Source of the DNA: an uncultured Mucispirillum sp.
Lineage (GTDB): Bacteria; Chrysiogenota; Deferribacteres; Deferribacterales; Mucispirillaceae
Assembly: GCA_910586745.1 (NCBI GenBank)
Contig: CAJUJZ010000007.1
Location: 14,557 to 39,968 of the forward strand
DNA: 25,412 nt
Direction of reading: 5' to 3'
Shown here: in pieces, positions 6,660-13,253 of the stretch
Numbering within the stretch: the stretch's first letter is position 1
Layout of the letters: each line of letters opens with the position of its first letter
Notes under the pieces: generated by a model
The model's input: the letters and a program-made list of their open reading frames with translations, nothing else
Told to the model about the DNA's origin: nothing
Database searches by the model: none
Translations under genes and position numbers: made by a program

Positions 6660-6752
6660 AATAAAAAATACATCCCTGTATTTTTTATTTAACGCAATCA
6701 CGGAATAAATCCGTTTGATTGCTCTCGCAAGCGAAAACACATCCTATGTTTT
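6660..6752 (-). repeat. Three-hairpin GGA element, copy 5
   Basis: In mRNA sense: AAAACA-TAGGATG-TGTTTT, a middle stem GCAATC/GATTGC with inner ACGGA/TCCGT, and AATAAAAAATACA-GGGA-TGTATTTTTTATT. The last hairpin contains ATACAGGGATGT, which fits the published CsrA SELEX consensus RUACARGGAUGU at every position. It lies in the 370-bp gap between portal and Mu F-like genes; no gene is visible in that gap. Confidence 0.8.
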
Positions 6753-6823
6753 TATAAAAACAGGGTATATCTTTTATATACTCACTTGACTTTTTAAAAT
6801 GTTTTCTGCATATTAAACATATA

Positions 6824-6918
6824 AGTTAAGGTAACGGCTGAGATATACAGCGTCGACAGCCGCCAATTATTTTTAATAGTTGTTGCGATGAAGGGGTCGC
6901 TGTCCTTCTGCCTTAACT
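6824..6918 (-). other. G+C-richer structured element at the portal gene end
   Basis: AGTTAAGG (6824-6831) and CCTTAACT (6911-6918) are perfect inverted ends around a segment that is clearly richer in G and C than its flanks. Inside are GGCTG/CAGCC and ACAGCG/CGCTGT complementary pairs. The right end contains the portal stop codon. It could be a structured RNA or a small mobile element; I do not recognise it. Confidence 0.5.
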
Positions 6919-8850
6919 CTTAATTTTGTTATCTATTCTTTCTTTTCTGTTTACTCCATCATCAGATATATAATGATAATTCACTATCTCATAGTTTTCT
7001 TTGGCATCAGATAATTCTAAAAGCACTATACTATTTTTATCATCTTTTAATCTTGTTATAAAATTATGATATGCTGGCTTTTCTTTATTAGCTTTTAGTA
7101 CAACCTCAGGTTTATATAACGAGTTTCCTATTATCTCACGAGCCATATCATCTGTAATATCTGGATGGTTTACTTTATTCTTTTCTATTATATTCTTTTT
7201 AAGAACTACTGGTTTATCTTCAAACCCATATTTCTCTAATGTTTCTTTATTTAGATTAGGCAGTGTATTATCTTTTGAAAAATCAATCTTATTTAAACTG
7301 TCTATTTTTGTTTGTATATCATCATTATTATTTTTTTCACTGCCACTATTGCTTTTAAACCTGCCGTTTTCATCTCTTTCATGTTTTGCTTCATCATATT
7401 CATCAAATGCACCAAACAACTCTTCAGGACTGCCCATATCCACAGGCTCTGGCACTGCATCTATATCTATACTGTTAAAGCCACTTCTTTCATCTTGTGC
7501 TAATGCTTTCCTTGCTTCTTCTGGGCTTATTATTCCGGCAGTGGTAAGCTGAACATAAGTATCTGCCTTAATCTTATTATTATTTATTTCTTTTGTTTCA
7601 TCATTTGATGACTGGATTTTAAATACAAAATCTATTTTTTCATCTACTTCACCAAATAAATCATACTGGATAAGCTCTAATAACCTTTTTAAAGGTTTTC
7701 TGAATTGTTTTTCACACTGACTTAATACATATTCATTCCAGTTGTTTTCATCACTCTCCCCTGTAGAATTCATGCCACCCGGGCTAATACCTAAAAACTT
7801 TGTTAAAGGCTGCCTGAACATTATCGGCATAAGCTCTAAACTAAGCCTGACAATCTCTGTAATACCAGTTATACCAGTAGTTACTGTTACTATATCTTCA
7901 TCTTCCTTATCTATTATAAGGACACTGTCGTTGTCCCTAAAATCCGCCAAAACTTTTACACGGCTATACAACTCTTCCGGGTTGCCGTTGTATAATGCAC
8001 TGCCCATATCTGTTTTAAATACAAGCAGGCTGAATTTATGCAAAAGTCGTGAAGCTGCCTCCCTGTCTTTTATAAAATGGCTTACGCTGTCTGCTGCAAT
8101 CTGGGCAGAGGATATGCCGTAAAAATTATAAGCTGGCTTTAAAAGCATACTTAATTCTTCGCTTGATAAATATAAAAGCCGTGATATATGCACTTCTCTT
8201 CCTAAAACAAACCATGTCTCTGGCTTAAAATAGTTATCAGACAGCGGGTTAGTGCTGTTATACCTGCCCGGATATGTATTTATTGGCTCTATAAGAGTAA
8301 AACCTTTTATTGAATGGTTTAGGCTTTTTTCATCAAGAGCTGAAAGTAAATCATCTTCGCCAGTATCTATGTATATCAAACAGCCGCCAAAATAGCCGTT
8401 TAATGCTGCCGCCTTATTAAAAAGCTCTTTTATTTGAAACTTGTTTAAAAACTCATTTATTCTATTAATTTTATCATCATTATTATCTTCTGTATCTGCT
8501 GTTCTTATAAGTTCTATAAACTTTGCAGTCATCTCATCTGCAAGACCTTCCACACCAGCTCTTATAAAGCCGTTTTGCTGCAAACCTGAAAGGTATGCGT
8601 AACCTAAAAACTGCGGGTATGCATCTATGCCTCCACTTGCTACCATATTTCGGACAGTATTAAAATGACCAGAATGCTCTAATGCACTATCCATTGCCAG
8701 CTTTACTTCTCTGCCTGCATTAGTTAAAGGCACACCGTATCTACTTTTTACAGCTGCAAGTTCACTGTTGCGGGATAATATATTTCTTAATCCCTGCCAG
8801 CTTATTCTTAAACCGCTTTTATTTTCCTGCTTCTGTTCAAAACCTATCAT
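6913..8850 (-). CDS. Portal protein (DUF1073-like) with C-terminal nuclease-like domain
   Basis: This 645-residue protein has residues about 40-440 like DUF1073-type portals: a GLADEMTAKFIEL segment, FGGCLIYIDTG, HISRLLYLS, LTKFLGISPGGMNSTGESD and NWNEYVLSQCEKQFRKPLKRL. It forms the DNA gate of the head. From about 489 there is a basic linker KHERDENGRF, of the kind that joins extra domains to phage head proteins. The last 100 residues (about 545-645) contain NHPDI, NSLYKPEVVLK, SIVLLEL and YEIVNYHYIS, resembling the PBECR (Barnase/EndoU/ColicinE5-D/RelE-like) phage nucleases. That last assignment is by pattern and less certain. The start follows AAGGATAGATA. The gene follows the large terminase after 123 bp holding a nested palindrome. 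Confidence 0.8.
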   Translation of the reverse strand: MIGFEQKQENKSGLRISWQGLRNILSRNSELAAVKSRYGVPLTNAGREVKLAMDSALEHSGHFNTVRNMVASGGIDAYPQFLGYAYLSGLQQNGFIRAGVEGLADEMTAKFIELIRTADTEDNNDDKINRINEFLNKFQIKELFNKAAALNGYFGGCLIYIDTGEDDLLSALDEKSLNHSIKGFTLIEPINTYPGRYNSTNPLSDNYFKPETWFVLGREVHISRLLYLSSEELSMLLKPAYNFYGISSAQIAADSVSHFIKDREAASRLLHKFSLLVFKTDMGSALYNGNPEELYSRVKVLADFRDNDSVLIIDKEDEDIVTVTTGITGITEIVRLSLELMPIMFRQPLTKFLGISPGGMNSTGESDENNWNEYVLSQCEKQFRKPLKRLLELIQYDLFGEVDEKIDFVFKIQSSNDETKEINNNKIKADTYVQLTTAGIISPEEARKALAQDERSGFNSIDIDAVPEPVDMGSPEELFGAFDEYDEAKHERDENGRFKSNSGSEKNNNDDIQTKIDSLNKIDFSKDNTLPNLNKETLEKYGFEDKPVVLKKNIIEKNKVNHPDITDDMAREIIGNSLYKPEVVLKANKEKPAYHNFITRLKDDKNSIVLLELSDAKENYEIVNYHYISDDGVNRKERIDNKIKS

Positions 8851-8878
8851 TATCTATCCTTATAATAGAAAAATAAGA

Positions 8879-8979
8879 TTTTAATTTCAGACAAGACGGC
8901 TTAAAAATCAGACAAAGGCGTTTACATAATAGTAAATAACTGCAGTCTGATTTTTAAACAACACAGTATGAAATTAAAA
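8879..8979 (-). repeat. Nested double palindrome between terminase and portal
   Basis: The outer arms TTTTAATTTCA / TGAAATTAAAA (8879-8889, 8969-8979) and inner arms AAAAATCAGAC / GTCTGATTTTT (8903-8913, 8945-8955) are perfect 11-bp pairs. They are separated by a symmetrical 13 x 13 base internal loop. The outer right arm overlaps the terminase stop codon. It could be an RNA processing or stability structure in the late mRNA. Confidence 0.75.
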
Positions 8980-10158
8980 TATATTTTTTTTAATCTTTTT
9001 TGTTAGTGCATATCTTAACGCATCTATACAGTGGTTATCTTTATCTACTGGCACAGGAAGTATTTCATTTGTGTTCCTGTCCTGTTTCCAGCTGTATCTT
9101 TCAAACTCATTTATAGTGTTTATGCAGTCAGGGTGGATATAAACCTTATAAAAATTGCGTATATATGAAATACCCTGTTCAACAGAGCCCTGCCATTTAT
9201 CACATTTTCTTATATTGTAACCCCTGCGTCTTAAATACTTAATAATATCAGGGCGGGCAGCATCTCCATAAACAGGCCATCTGTTGGCAGTCTCTATTCT
9301 ACTGAAAAAGCGGGGCAAATCATCAAGCTCCACATGCTTTTCATAACACTCTTTATCTATATACAAACAGCCATCTTCTATAAAACATCTTATTAGAGTA
9401 GTTGGGTCTTCTGCATATCCCCAGTCCGCCCCATGATAAAATCTTGCACTGCTTGGTGTTTCAAACTCTTTCACTTCAAATATATTTTTAAAAATTTGTG
9501 CATCACTTATTTTTCTCAGGTTCCCAAGCCATATCCATTTATAGTCATCAGGGTTTCTTTTTTCACATTCTGCTCGCTCTTTTTCCAAATCAGCAGGGAA
9601 AAAAGGGTTGTCAATATAATTAACCTTTTGAATCCATAAATGCTCTGATGTGTTTACTATAAAGTCCTGCCACACAGGGTCTTCATCTCGCTCTGGGTTA
9701 AATGTTATAATTATCTCACTGTTTTTTGCTCTAATTGTAGGTCGCAATATATCTAAACTTTTACGGCTTACACTCTGAGCTTCTTCCACCCAGCATTTTG
9801 TTATTCCCTCAATAGACTTTATGCTGTCTATATTCATTCTAAGGCCTGCAAATATAAACTCACTGCCTGATACATTCGTTATTTTATTTTCAGTAACAGT
9901 AAAATACTTATCCAGCCCTAGAGAATTTATTTTACTTACTAATACTGCATGAACACTTTCTTTTATACTCCGCTGTATTTCACGAGTGCACAGCACCTTT
10001 TCTTTATTTAGCAGGCTTTTTACTATTAAATATTCTGCTACTTGATGGGTCTTGCCGCTGCCCCTGCCGCCATAAAGAACTTTAAAACGACAATTTTCTT
10101 TCCAGAGTCCCATAAATATTTTGGGACAGTTTATATCTATGTGGCGTTTAGGCTTCAT
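8974..10158 (-). CDS. terL: Terminase large subunit (PBSX/Terminase_3 type)
   Basis: This 394-residue packaging motor has an N-terminal ATPase and a C-terminal nuclease. The Walker A motif GGRGSGKT is at residues 30-37 and Walker B CWVEEA at 122-127. An ATPase coupling segment IIITFNP follows. The RNase H-like nuclease shows GADWGYAEDPT (first acidic residue), GDAARPD, and the closing DKDNHCIDALRYAL. It cuts and pumps concatemeric DNA into the prohead through the portal encoded next. Length and domain order are normal and nothing is broken. The ATG directly follows the stop of the small subunit, so the two are probably translationally coupled. Confidence 0.93.
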   Translation of the reverse strand: MKPKRHIDINCPKIFMGLWKENCRFKVLYGGRGSGKTHQVAEYLIVKSLLNKEKVLCTREIQRSIKESVHAVLVSKINSLGLDKYFTVTENKITNVSGSEFIFAGLRMNIDSIKSIEGITKCWVEEAQSVSRKSLDILRPTIRAKNSEIIITFNPERDEDPVWQDFIVNTSEHLWIQKVNYIDNPFFPADLEKERAECEKRNPDDYKWIWLGNLRKISDAQIFKNIFEVKEFETPSSARFYHGADWGYAEDPTTLIRCFIEDGCLYIDKECYEKHVELDDLPRFFSRIETANRWPVYGDAARPDIIKYLRRRGYNIRKCDKWQGSVEQGISYIRNFYKVYIHPDCINTINEFERYSWKQDRNTNEILPVPVDKDNHCIDALRYALTKKIKKNIF

Positions 10159-10581
10159 TTACACACTCTTAAAATTGAATTGAACTGCTTCTTTATCTTC
10201 TTCACTTAATTTTTCAAGCATATCTTTTTTTATCCTGCTCGTAATATCTGCTATCTGTTTGGCATTATTTACAAGACTGTTGATTTTTGCAGTATCCACT
10301 TCATCTATTGCCTGAGCATCTATATATGTCATAATTTTATTATGAACTCGCACTAAATCATCAAGCACCTGCTTAATTTGCGATTCTGTTTCCTGCTCTT
10401 TTAAATCAAGGCTGTCTGCTCTTTCCACCCAGCCATATTTCTCACACCAGCGGGAAAGGGTGGTGCGGGTAGCGGAGCAGTAGTCTTCCTTTTTTATCTG
10501 CCGTGCTGATGCAGAAAAATCACGGTTATTTTTTCGCCAAACTTGAAAACAATACTCTCTTACTTCAGCTCCACTTTCCAT
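10159..10581 (-). CDS. Terminase small subunit-like protein
   Basis: This 140-residue protein lies directly upstream of terL and reads into it. The N-terminal half resembles a DNA-binding helix-turn-helix (FSASARQIKKEDY, ATRTTLSRWCEKYGWVERA), and the C-terminal half is helical (LVRVHNKIMTYID and ITSRIKKDMLEKL), suited to oligomerisation. This fits small terminase subunits, which recognise viral DNA and recruit the large subunit. The start follows AAGGA. Assignment rests on the HTH-like segment and position. Confidence 0.75.
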   Translation of the reverse strand: MESGAEVREYCFQVWRKNNRDFSASARQIKKEDYCSATRTTLSRWCEKYGWVERADSLDLKEQETESQIKQVLDDLVRVHNKIMTYIDAQAIDEVDTAKINSLVNNAKQIADITSRIKKDMLEKLSEEDKEAVQFNFKSV

Positions 10582-10585
10582 ATAT

Positions 10586-10891
10586 TTAATCCTTCATCTT
10601 GTTTTCTATATAATTAAGACGCTTATTATTATCGCCTGTAATATTTTTTACATCCTGCAAATCGTCTTTCAAATCATCTACATCACGGCGGACATCATTT
10701 AACATCTCACGCATAAGATGTGTATTCTCTGACATCTCTTTTTGAATAACCAAAAATTCTGGCACAAACCTATGGATTAATCTGTAAAAAAATACAATAA
10801 TGATGATGCCAAATAACTGACCTGCACCAAGAAGAACTGTAAGGGTTACACCAGACGATGTGGATAATGCTTTAATTATTTCTGCTTCCAT
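10586..10891 (-). CDS. DUF2730-like membrane/coiled-coil phage protein
   Basis: This 101-residue protein has one hydrophobic segment (about residues 14-38, LTVLLGAGQLFGIIIIVFFY) followed by a charged helix with heptad-like spacing (MLNDVRRDVDDLKDDLQDV). Mu-like phages carry such a protein (DUF2730) just before the terminase genes, and this gene is in that place, 4 bp before the small subunit. A holin role is also possible, since no other holin is evident in the lysis region. I cannot separate these from sequence alone. Confidence 0.6.
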   Translation of the reverse strand: MEAEIIKALSTSSGVTLTVLLGAGQLFGIIIIVFFYRLIHRFVPEFLVIQKEMSENTHLMREMLNDVRRDVDDLKDDLQDVKNITGDNNKRLNYIENKMKD

Positions 10892-10932
10892 AAAAACTCC
10901 TTATTATTATTTCCATTTTACACCTAAACTTA

Positions 10933-10954
10933 TGTCATTCTGAGGGCTTTATGC
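10933..10954. repeat. Dispersed short repeat, family A (partial)
   Basis: This copy starts TGTCATTCTGAGGGCTTTA and continues to GCCCGAAGAA but lacks the final TCT. It abuts a three-hairpin element. Confidence 0.65.
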
Positions 10955-10979
10955 CCGAAGAAATTTATTTAAATTTTTA

Positions 10980-11066
10980 TTCAAAAAATCGTCCTTGATT
11001 TTTTGAAGCCACGCATAGTCAAAATAAATTTGTCTATGCTTACTAAAGTGCTTTTGTCCTAAAAGC
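10980..11066 (-). repeat. Three-hairpin GGA element, copy 6
   Basis: In mRNA sense: GCTTTT-AGGAC-AAAAGC, then GCATAG/CTATGC enclosing CAAA/TTTG, then TTCAAAAAATC-AAGGAC-GATTTTTTGAA. It lies between the outer spanin and the DUF2730-like gene, flanked on both sides by family A repeats. Confidence 0.85.
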
Positions 11067-11337
11067 CTTTGTCATTCTGAGGCGAAGCCGAAGAATCTGA
11101 ACTCTTAAAACATCTAATACTTGCTTCTAAACTCTTTATATACGCCACTAAATCTGCAATATTTATCATTAATACTGCCACATTCTTTTCACTTCCTATA
11201 TGGGCATTCTTATCAAGTGCAGTAAGCTCCACCCGTGCAGGCACTCCACACTGCCTATTTTTTACTATCACCTGCGAATGCTGTGAACATGCCCCAGTAA
11301 TCATTAATATAATTAATAGCAATACCACTTTTTTCAT
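11059..11337 (-). CDS. Outer-membrane spanin lipoprotein (Rz1-like)
   Basis: This 92-residue protein has a lipoprotein signal peptide: a hydrophobic stretch VVLLLIILMITGAC with lipobox ITGAC and the lipidated Cys at 17. Its start lies inside the 3' part of the previous gene in another frame (83-bp overlap), the arrangement seen in Rz/Rz1 spanin pairs. It would link with the inner spanin to fuse the two membranes at lysis, which implies a host with an outer membrane. The last 13 or so residues (SDSSASPQNDKGF) and the stop are encoded by a family A repeat and the adjoining element, so the original C-terminus was probably overwritten. Spanin assignment rests on context and signal peptide. Confidence 0.65.
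   Translation of the reverse strand: MKKVVLLLIILMITGACSQHSQVIVKNRQCGVPARVELTALDKNAHIGSEKNVAVLMINIADLVAYIKSLEASIRCFKSSDSSASPQNDKGF
11070..11098. repeat. Dispersed short repeat, family A, inside the outer-spanin 3' end
   Basis: The copy (TGTCATTCTGAGGCGAAGCC then GAAGAATCT on the plus strand) encodes the last residues of the outer spanin when read on the minus strand. Confidence 0.85.
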
Positions 11338-11677
11338 AACTTATTACCCCTTTATTTAATGCAGTGGGTGTTTTTATACCCACTGCATTATGTAAATCAG
11401 GAGGGTTTATATGCAGAAGGTCTACTACATCCTTTCTTGCCTGTATTCTTTCATTACATATATGTTCAGCTTCCTGTATCTGTTCTTTCAATAATGCAAT
11501 ATTTTTATCTATCTCACCTATTGCAGCATCTCTTAATGCGATTTGCTCTTTTAATACTGCATTAGCTTTTTGCAGTGCCTTATTATTAGCACTATATACC
11601 GCCAATAATACAGAAAGCACTACCAAAACAGCAAAAAGAAACAGTATAATATATTTACTTAATACATTTATATTCAT
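11255..11677 (-). CDS. Inner-membrane spanin (Rz-like)
   Basis: The product is about 140 residues: one N-terminal membrane segment (YIILFLFAVLVVLSVLLAVY) and then a long helix with alanine- and glutamate-rich heptads (KALQKANAVLKEQIALRDA, IALLKEQIQEAE), as in inner spanins. The 3' part overlaps the outer-spanin lipoprotein gene in another frame. I take the ATG at 11677, which follows AAGG; an ATG five codons upstream (11692) is part of a family A repeat (AGAATGACA) and has no good ribosome site. It acts in the last step of lysis after the endolysin. The assignment rests on topology and on the overlapped partner. Confidence 0.65.
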   Translation of the reverse strand: MNINVLSKYIILFLFAVLVVLSVLLAVYSANNKALQKANAVLKEQIALRDAAIGEIDKNIALLKEQIQEAEHICNERIQARKDVVDLLHINPPDLHNAVGIKTPTALNKGVISYEKSGIAINYINDYWGMFTAFAGDSKK

Positions 11678-11686
11678 AACATACCT

Positions 11687-11715
11687 TGTCATTCTGAGGC
11701 GAAGCCGAAGAATCT
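11687..11715. repeat. Dispersed short repeat, family A
   Basis: This copy is identical over its core to the one at 11,070-11,098. It fills most of the space between the unknown lysis-region gene and the inner spanin. Confidence 0.85.
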
Positions 11716-11723
11716 ATTTTTAC

Positions 11724-12068
11724 TTAATCAGCTTCTATTTCTGCTTTTATTGCTTTAATTTCATTACGCACTTCTTTAAAGCGGGATTTGTCATCATCTG
11801 ATGCAATCTCTGCTAAAATATCCTGAGAAAGCTCATTACTTTCTTTTTCAAGGGCAGCAAGACGCACTACGCGTTCATCAACTGGTGCAGTTTCAATTAC
11901 TGGCTCTACATAGTCAGAAACTTCTTCCGGGTATGCAGCAGCATATTTTTCCACAAACTCATACTCTTCTTTAAATTCATCTGTATTCGGCAGATGATAG
12001 GGATAGCCGTTTTTTTCTAAAACAAAACTGCCGTCTGCTTTTTTCTGAATGTTTTTATAAACAAGCAT
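11724..12068 (-). CDS. Lysis-region protein of unknown function
   Basis: This 114-residue acidic protein lies between the endolysin and the spanin pair; its start codon overlaps the endolysin stop by one base. The N-terminal part (YKNIQKKADGSFVLEKNGYP) looks like a small beta-rich unit, and the last 45 residues form a charged helix (RFKEVRNEIKAIKAEIEAD). It has no membrane segment or signal peptide, so it is not an obvious holin. I recognise no family. Confidence 0.75.
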   Translation of the reverse strand: MLVYKNIQKKADGSFVLEKNGYPYHLPNTDEFKEEYEFVEKYAAAYPEEVSDYVEPVIETAPVDERVVRLAALEKESNELSQDILAEIASDDDKSRFKEVRNEIKAIKAEIEAD

Positions 12069-12442
12069 TATTTTTCCTCCTGCACTAATTCAAAATGTGG
12101 GTAGTCTGTAAGTCCTTTAAAGTTTTTACCCCATTTGATTTTTATGCTTAATTCATCAGCTTTTTTCATAACAGCTTCGCCCAGCCTTTCAAAAGCTGGT
12201 ATATCATTCCAGTCAAGGGGAAGCGGCACTACATCCACCGCCAGCGAAGGCTTAAAGTTATGCTTGGACTGCCCAAATTTTGCCTTACTTTTACCTGCCA
12301 TATATGCTTTTTCCTGCTCATATCTGCCACGAAACCCACATATAACGGCACATTTTTCAGTTTCAGCAACTGCTTCAATAAGTTTTATTAAATCACTGTG
12401 GCAGGTATTTAATTTCTGCCGACTTGTTTTTGATAACGACAT
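12068..12442 (-). CDS. Endolysin, M15-type L,D/D,D-peptidase
   Basis: This 124-residue enzyme is of the peptidase M15 (VanY / T5 endolysin-like) type and cleaves peptide cross-links in peptidoglycan. Zinc-site residues fit the S-x-H-x6-x-D and H pattern: H61 and D70 in QSKHNFKPSLAVDVV, and H116 in DYPHFEL. It lacks a signal peptide and a separate wall-binding domain, so it needs a holin to reach the wall. It is the first gene of the late operon, with a GGTGAT ribosome site, preceded by a long leader with tandem repeats and a promoter-like site. Confidence 0.87.
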   Translation of the reverse strand: MSLSKTSRQKLNTCHSDLIKLIEAVAETEKCAVICGFRGRYEQEKAYMAGKSKAKFGQSKHNFKPSLAVDVVPLPLDWNDIPAFERLGEAVMKKADELSIKIKWGKNFKGLTDYPHFELVQEEK

Positions 12443-12464
12443 ATATAATCACCCATCATCACTA

Positions 12465-12499
12465 TGTCATTCTGAGCCTGCATAGCAGGCGAAGAATCT
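12465..12499. repeat. Dispersed short repeat, family A
   Basis: TGTCATTCTGAGCCTGCATA then GCAGGCGAAGAATCT. It directly precedes a three-hairpin element in the endolysin leader. Confidence 0.85.
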
Positions 12500-12512
12500 T
12501 ATTAAATTTTTA

Positions 12513-12599
12513 TTCAAAAAATCGTCCTTGATTTTTTGAAACCACGCATAGTCAAAATAAATTTGTCTATGCTTACTAAAGTGCTTTTGTCCTAAAAGC
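12513..12599 (-). repeat. Three-hairpin GGA element, copy 7
   Basis: It has the same sequence as copy 6 with one change in the stem-flanking base. It is nearest to the endolysin start in the late leader. Confidence 0.85.
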
Positions 12600-12602
12600 C
12601 TT

Positions 12603-12637
12603 TGTCATTCTGAGTGGGCTTTAGCCCCGAAGAATCT
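12603..12637. repeat. Dispersed short repeat, family A
   Basis: TGTCATTCTGAGTGGGCTTT then GCCCCGAAGAATCT. Together with the element behind it, it forms a 138-bp unit repeated in tandem. Confidence 0.85.
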
Positions 12638-12650
12638 TATTAAATTTTTA

Positions 12651-12737
12651 TTCAAAAAATCGTCCTTGATTTTTTGAAACCACGCATAGTCAAAATAAAT
12701 TTGTCTATGCTTACTAAAGTGCTTTTGTCCTAAAAGC
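12651..12737 (-). repeat. Three-hairpin GGA element, copy 8
   Basis: This is an apparent exact duplicate of copy 7, displaced by 138 bp. Together the two place four GGA-loop hairpins in the untranslated leader of the late transcript. Confidence 0.85.
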
Positions 12738-12740
12738 CTT

Positions 12741-12775
12741 TGTCATTCTGAGTGGGCTTTAGCCCCGAAGAATCT
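12741..12775. repeat. Dispersed short repeat, family A
   Basis: This is a copy of 12,603-12,637 and closes the second 138-bp tandem unit, 23 bp before the late promoter-like site. Confidence 0.85.
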
Positions 12776-12797
12776 ATCTTTTTTTCTTCCTGCTTCT

Positions 12798-12826
12798 AAT
12801 ATAAAAAATATGCTTATACAGGTCAA
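12798..12826 (-). promoter_or_regulatory. Probable late-operon promoter
   Basis: On the minus strand TTGACC and TATATT are separated by 17 bases. Transcription would start near 12,791 and give a leader of about 350 nt before the endolysin. The 12,776-13,007 stretch otherwise holds only AT-rich sequence with short inverted repeats; I see no gene in it. Confidence 0.55.
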
Positions 12827-13007
12827 AAAAAAGGCTTGAAAAAAATAGATTTCTTAACTATTTGAAAAAATCTGATTACTTATTGATAAATAAGAACTCT
12901 TTTTTAAACTAAATTTAAATTTTTTTGATTTTTTTGTGATTTGTAAAAATTAGAGCGATTTTTTAAATCGGATTTAAAAAAATATACAAAAATATTAGAT
13001 AAATTCG

Positions 13008-13036
13008 TTGACTTAATTTTTAATTTATGCTACTAT
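13008..13036 (+). promoter_or_regulatory. Promoter of the small-peptide cassette
   Basis: TTGACT and TACTAT are separated by exactly 17 bases. The start would be near 13,042, within ATTATGGAAAGG (13,040-13,051), whose exact complement lies at 13,245-13,256. Confidence 0.7.
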
Positions 13037-13050
13037 TAAATTATGGAAAG

Positions 13051-13120
13051 GGAGGCGAGCGTTTTTTTGCGAGGACTGTTTTTCCCGACCAAATCGGGAG
13101 GAAATAGAAAAACAGGCTGG
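13051..13120 (+). ncRNA. Structured leader upstream of the toxin-like peptide
   Basis: GCGAGGACTGTTTTT is followed by a hairpin with arms CCCGA and TCGGG, then GGAGGAA, then AAAAACAGG, which pairs with CTGTTTTT. The same layout appears in two tandem copies at the window's left edge with compensatory changes in the outer stem. The element ends just before the GGAGG of the peptide gene, so folding could set access to that site. It may belong to the mRNA rather than being an independent RNA. Confidence 0.55.
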
Positions 13121-13128
13121 AGGTATCC

Positions 13129-13236
13129 ATGGGCAAAAAAAGAAAGCTCCTTACATGGAAAAGGTTAGCATTACTGACAATAATAGCTGACCTTATAAAA
13201 TCCATATTGGAGCTCTTTAAAACCTTGGGGGAGTAA
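13129..13236 (+). CDS. Small hydrophobic peptide, type I toxin-like
   Basis: This gene encodes 35 residues: a basic start (MGKKRKLLTWKR) followed by one hydrophobic helix (LALLTIIADLIKSILELF). Size and shape match membrane-active toxins of type I toxin-antitoxin pairs and small holin-like peptides. The ribosome site GGAGG lies five bases before the ATG. The stop codon lies in a GGGGG/CCCCC hairpin (13,227-13,242). The transcript ends are complementary over 12 bases, and a consensus antisense promoter faces it. It is too short for most gene finders. Function is inferred from architecture. Confidence 0.7.
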   Translation: MGKKRKLLTWKRLALLTIIADLIKSILELFKTLGE

Positions 13237-13253
13237 TCCCCCATCCTTTCCAT

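Noticed and set aside
10933..12775. Regularly spaced repeats as a CRISPR array
   Set aside because: The repeats are separated by genes or by other repeats, not by unique spacers of equal length, and no cas gene is present.
13043..13168. Plus-strand 41-codon frame through the structured leader
   Set aside because: It would be leaderless, lacks a ribosome site, and the matching leader at the left edge has a stop in that frame. I cannot fully exclude translation.
13041..13253. Minus-strand 70-codon frame spanning the toxin-like cassette
   Set aside because: It has no ribosome site and runs from one inverted repeat to the other. It is better explained as the path of an antisense RNA.
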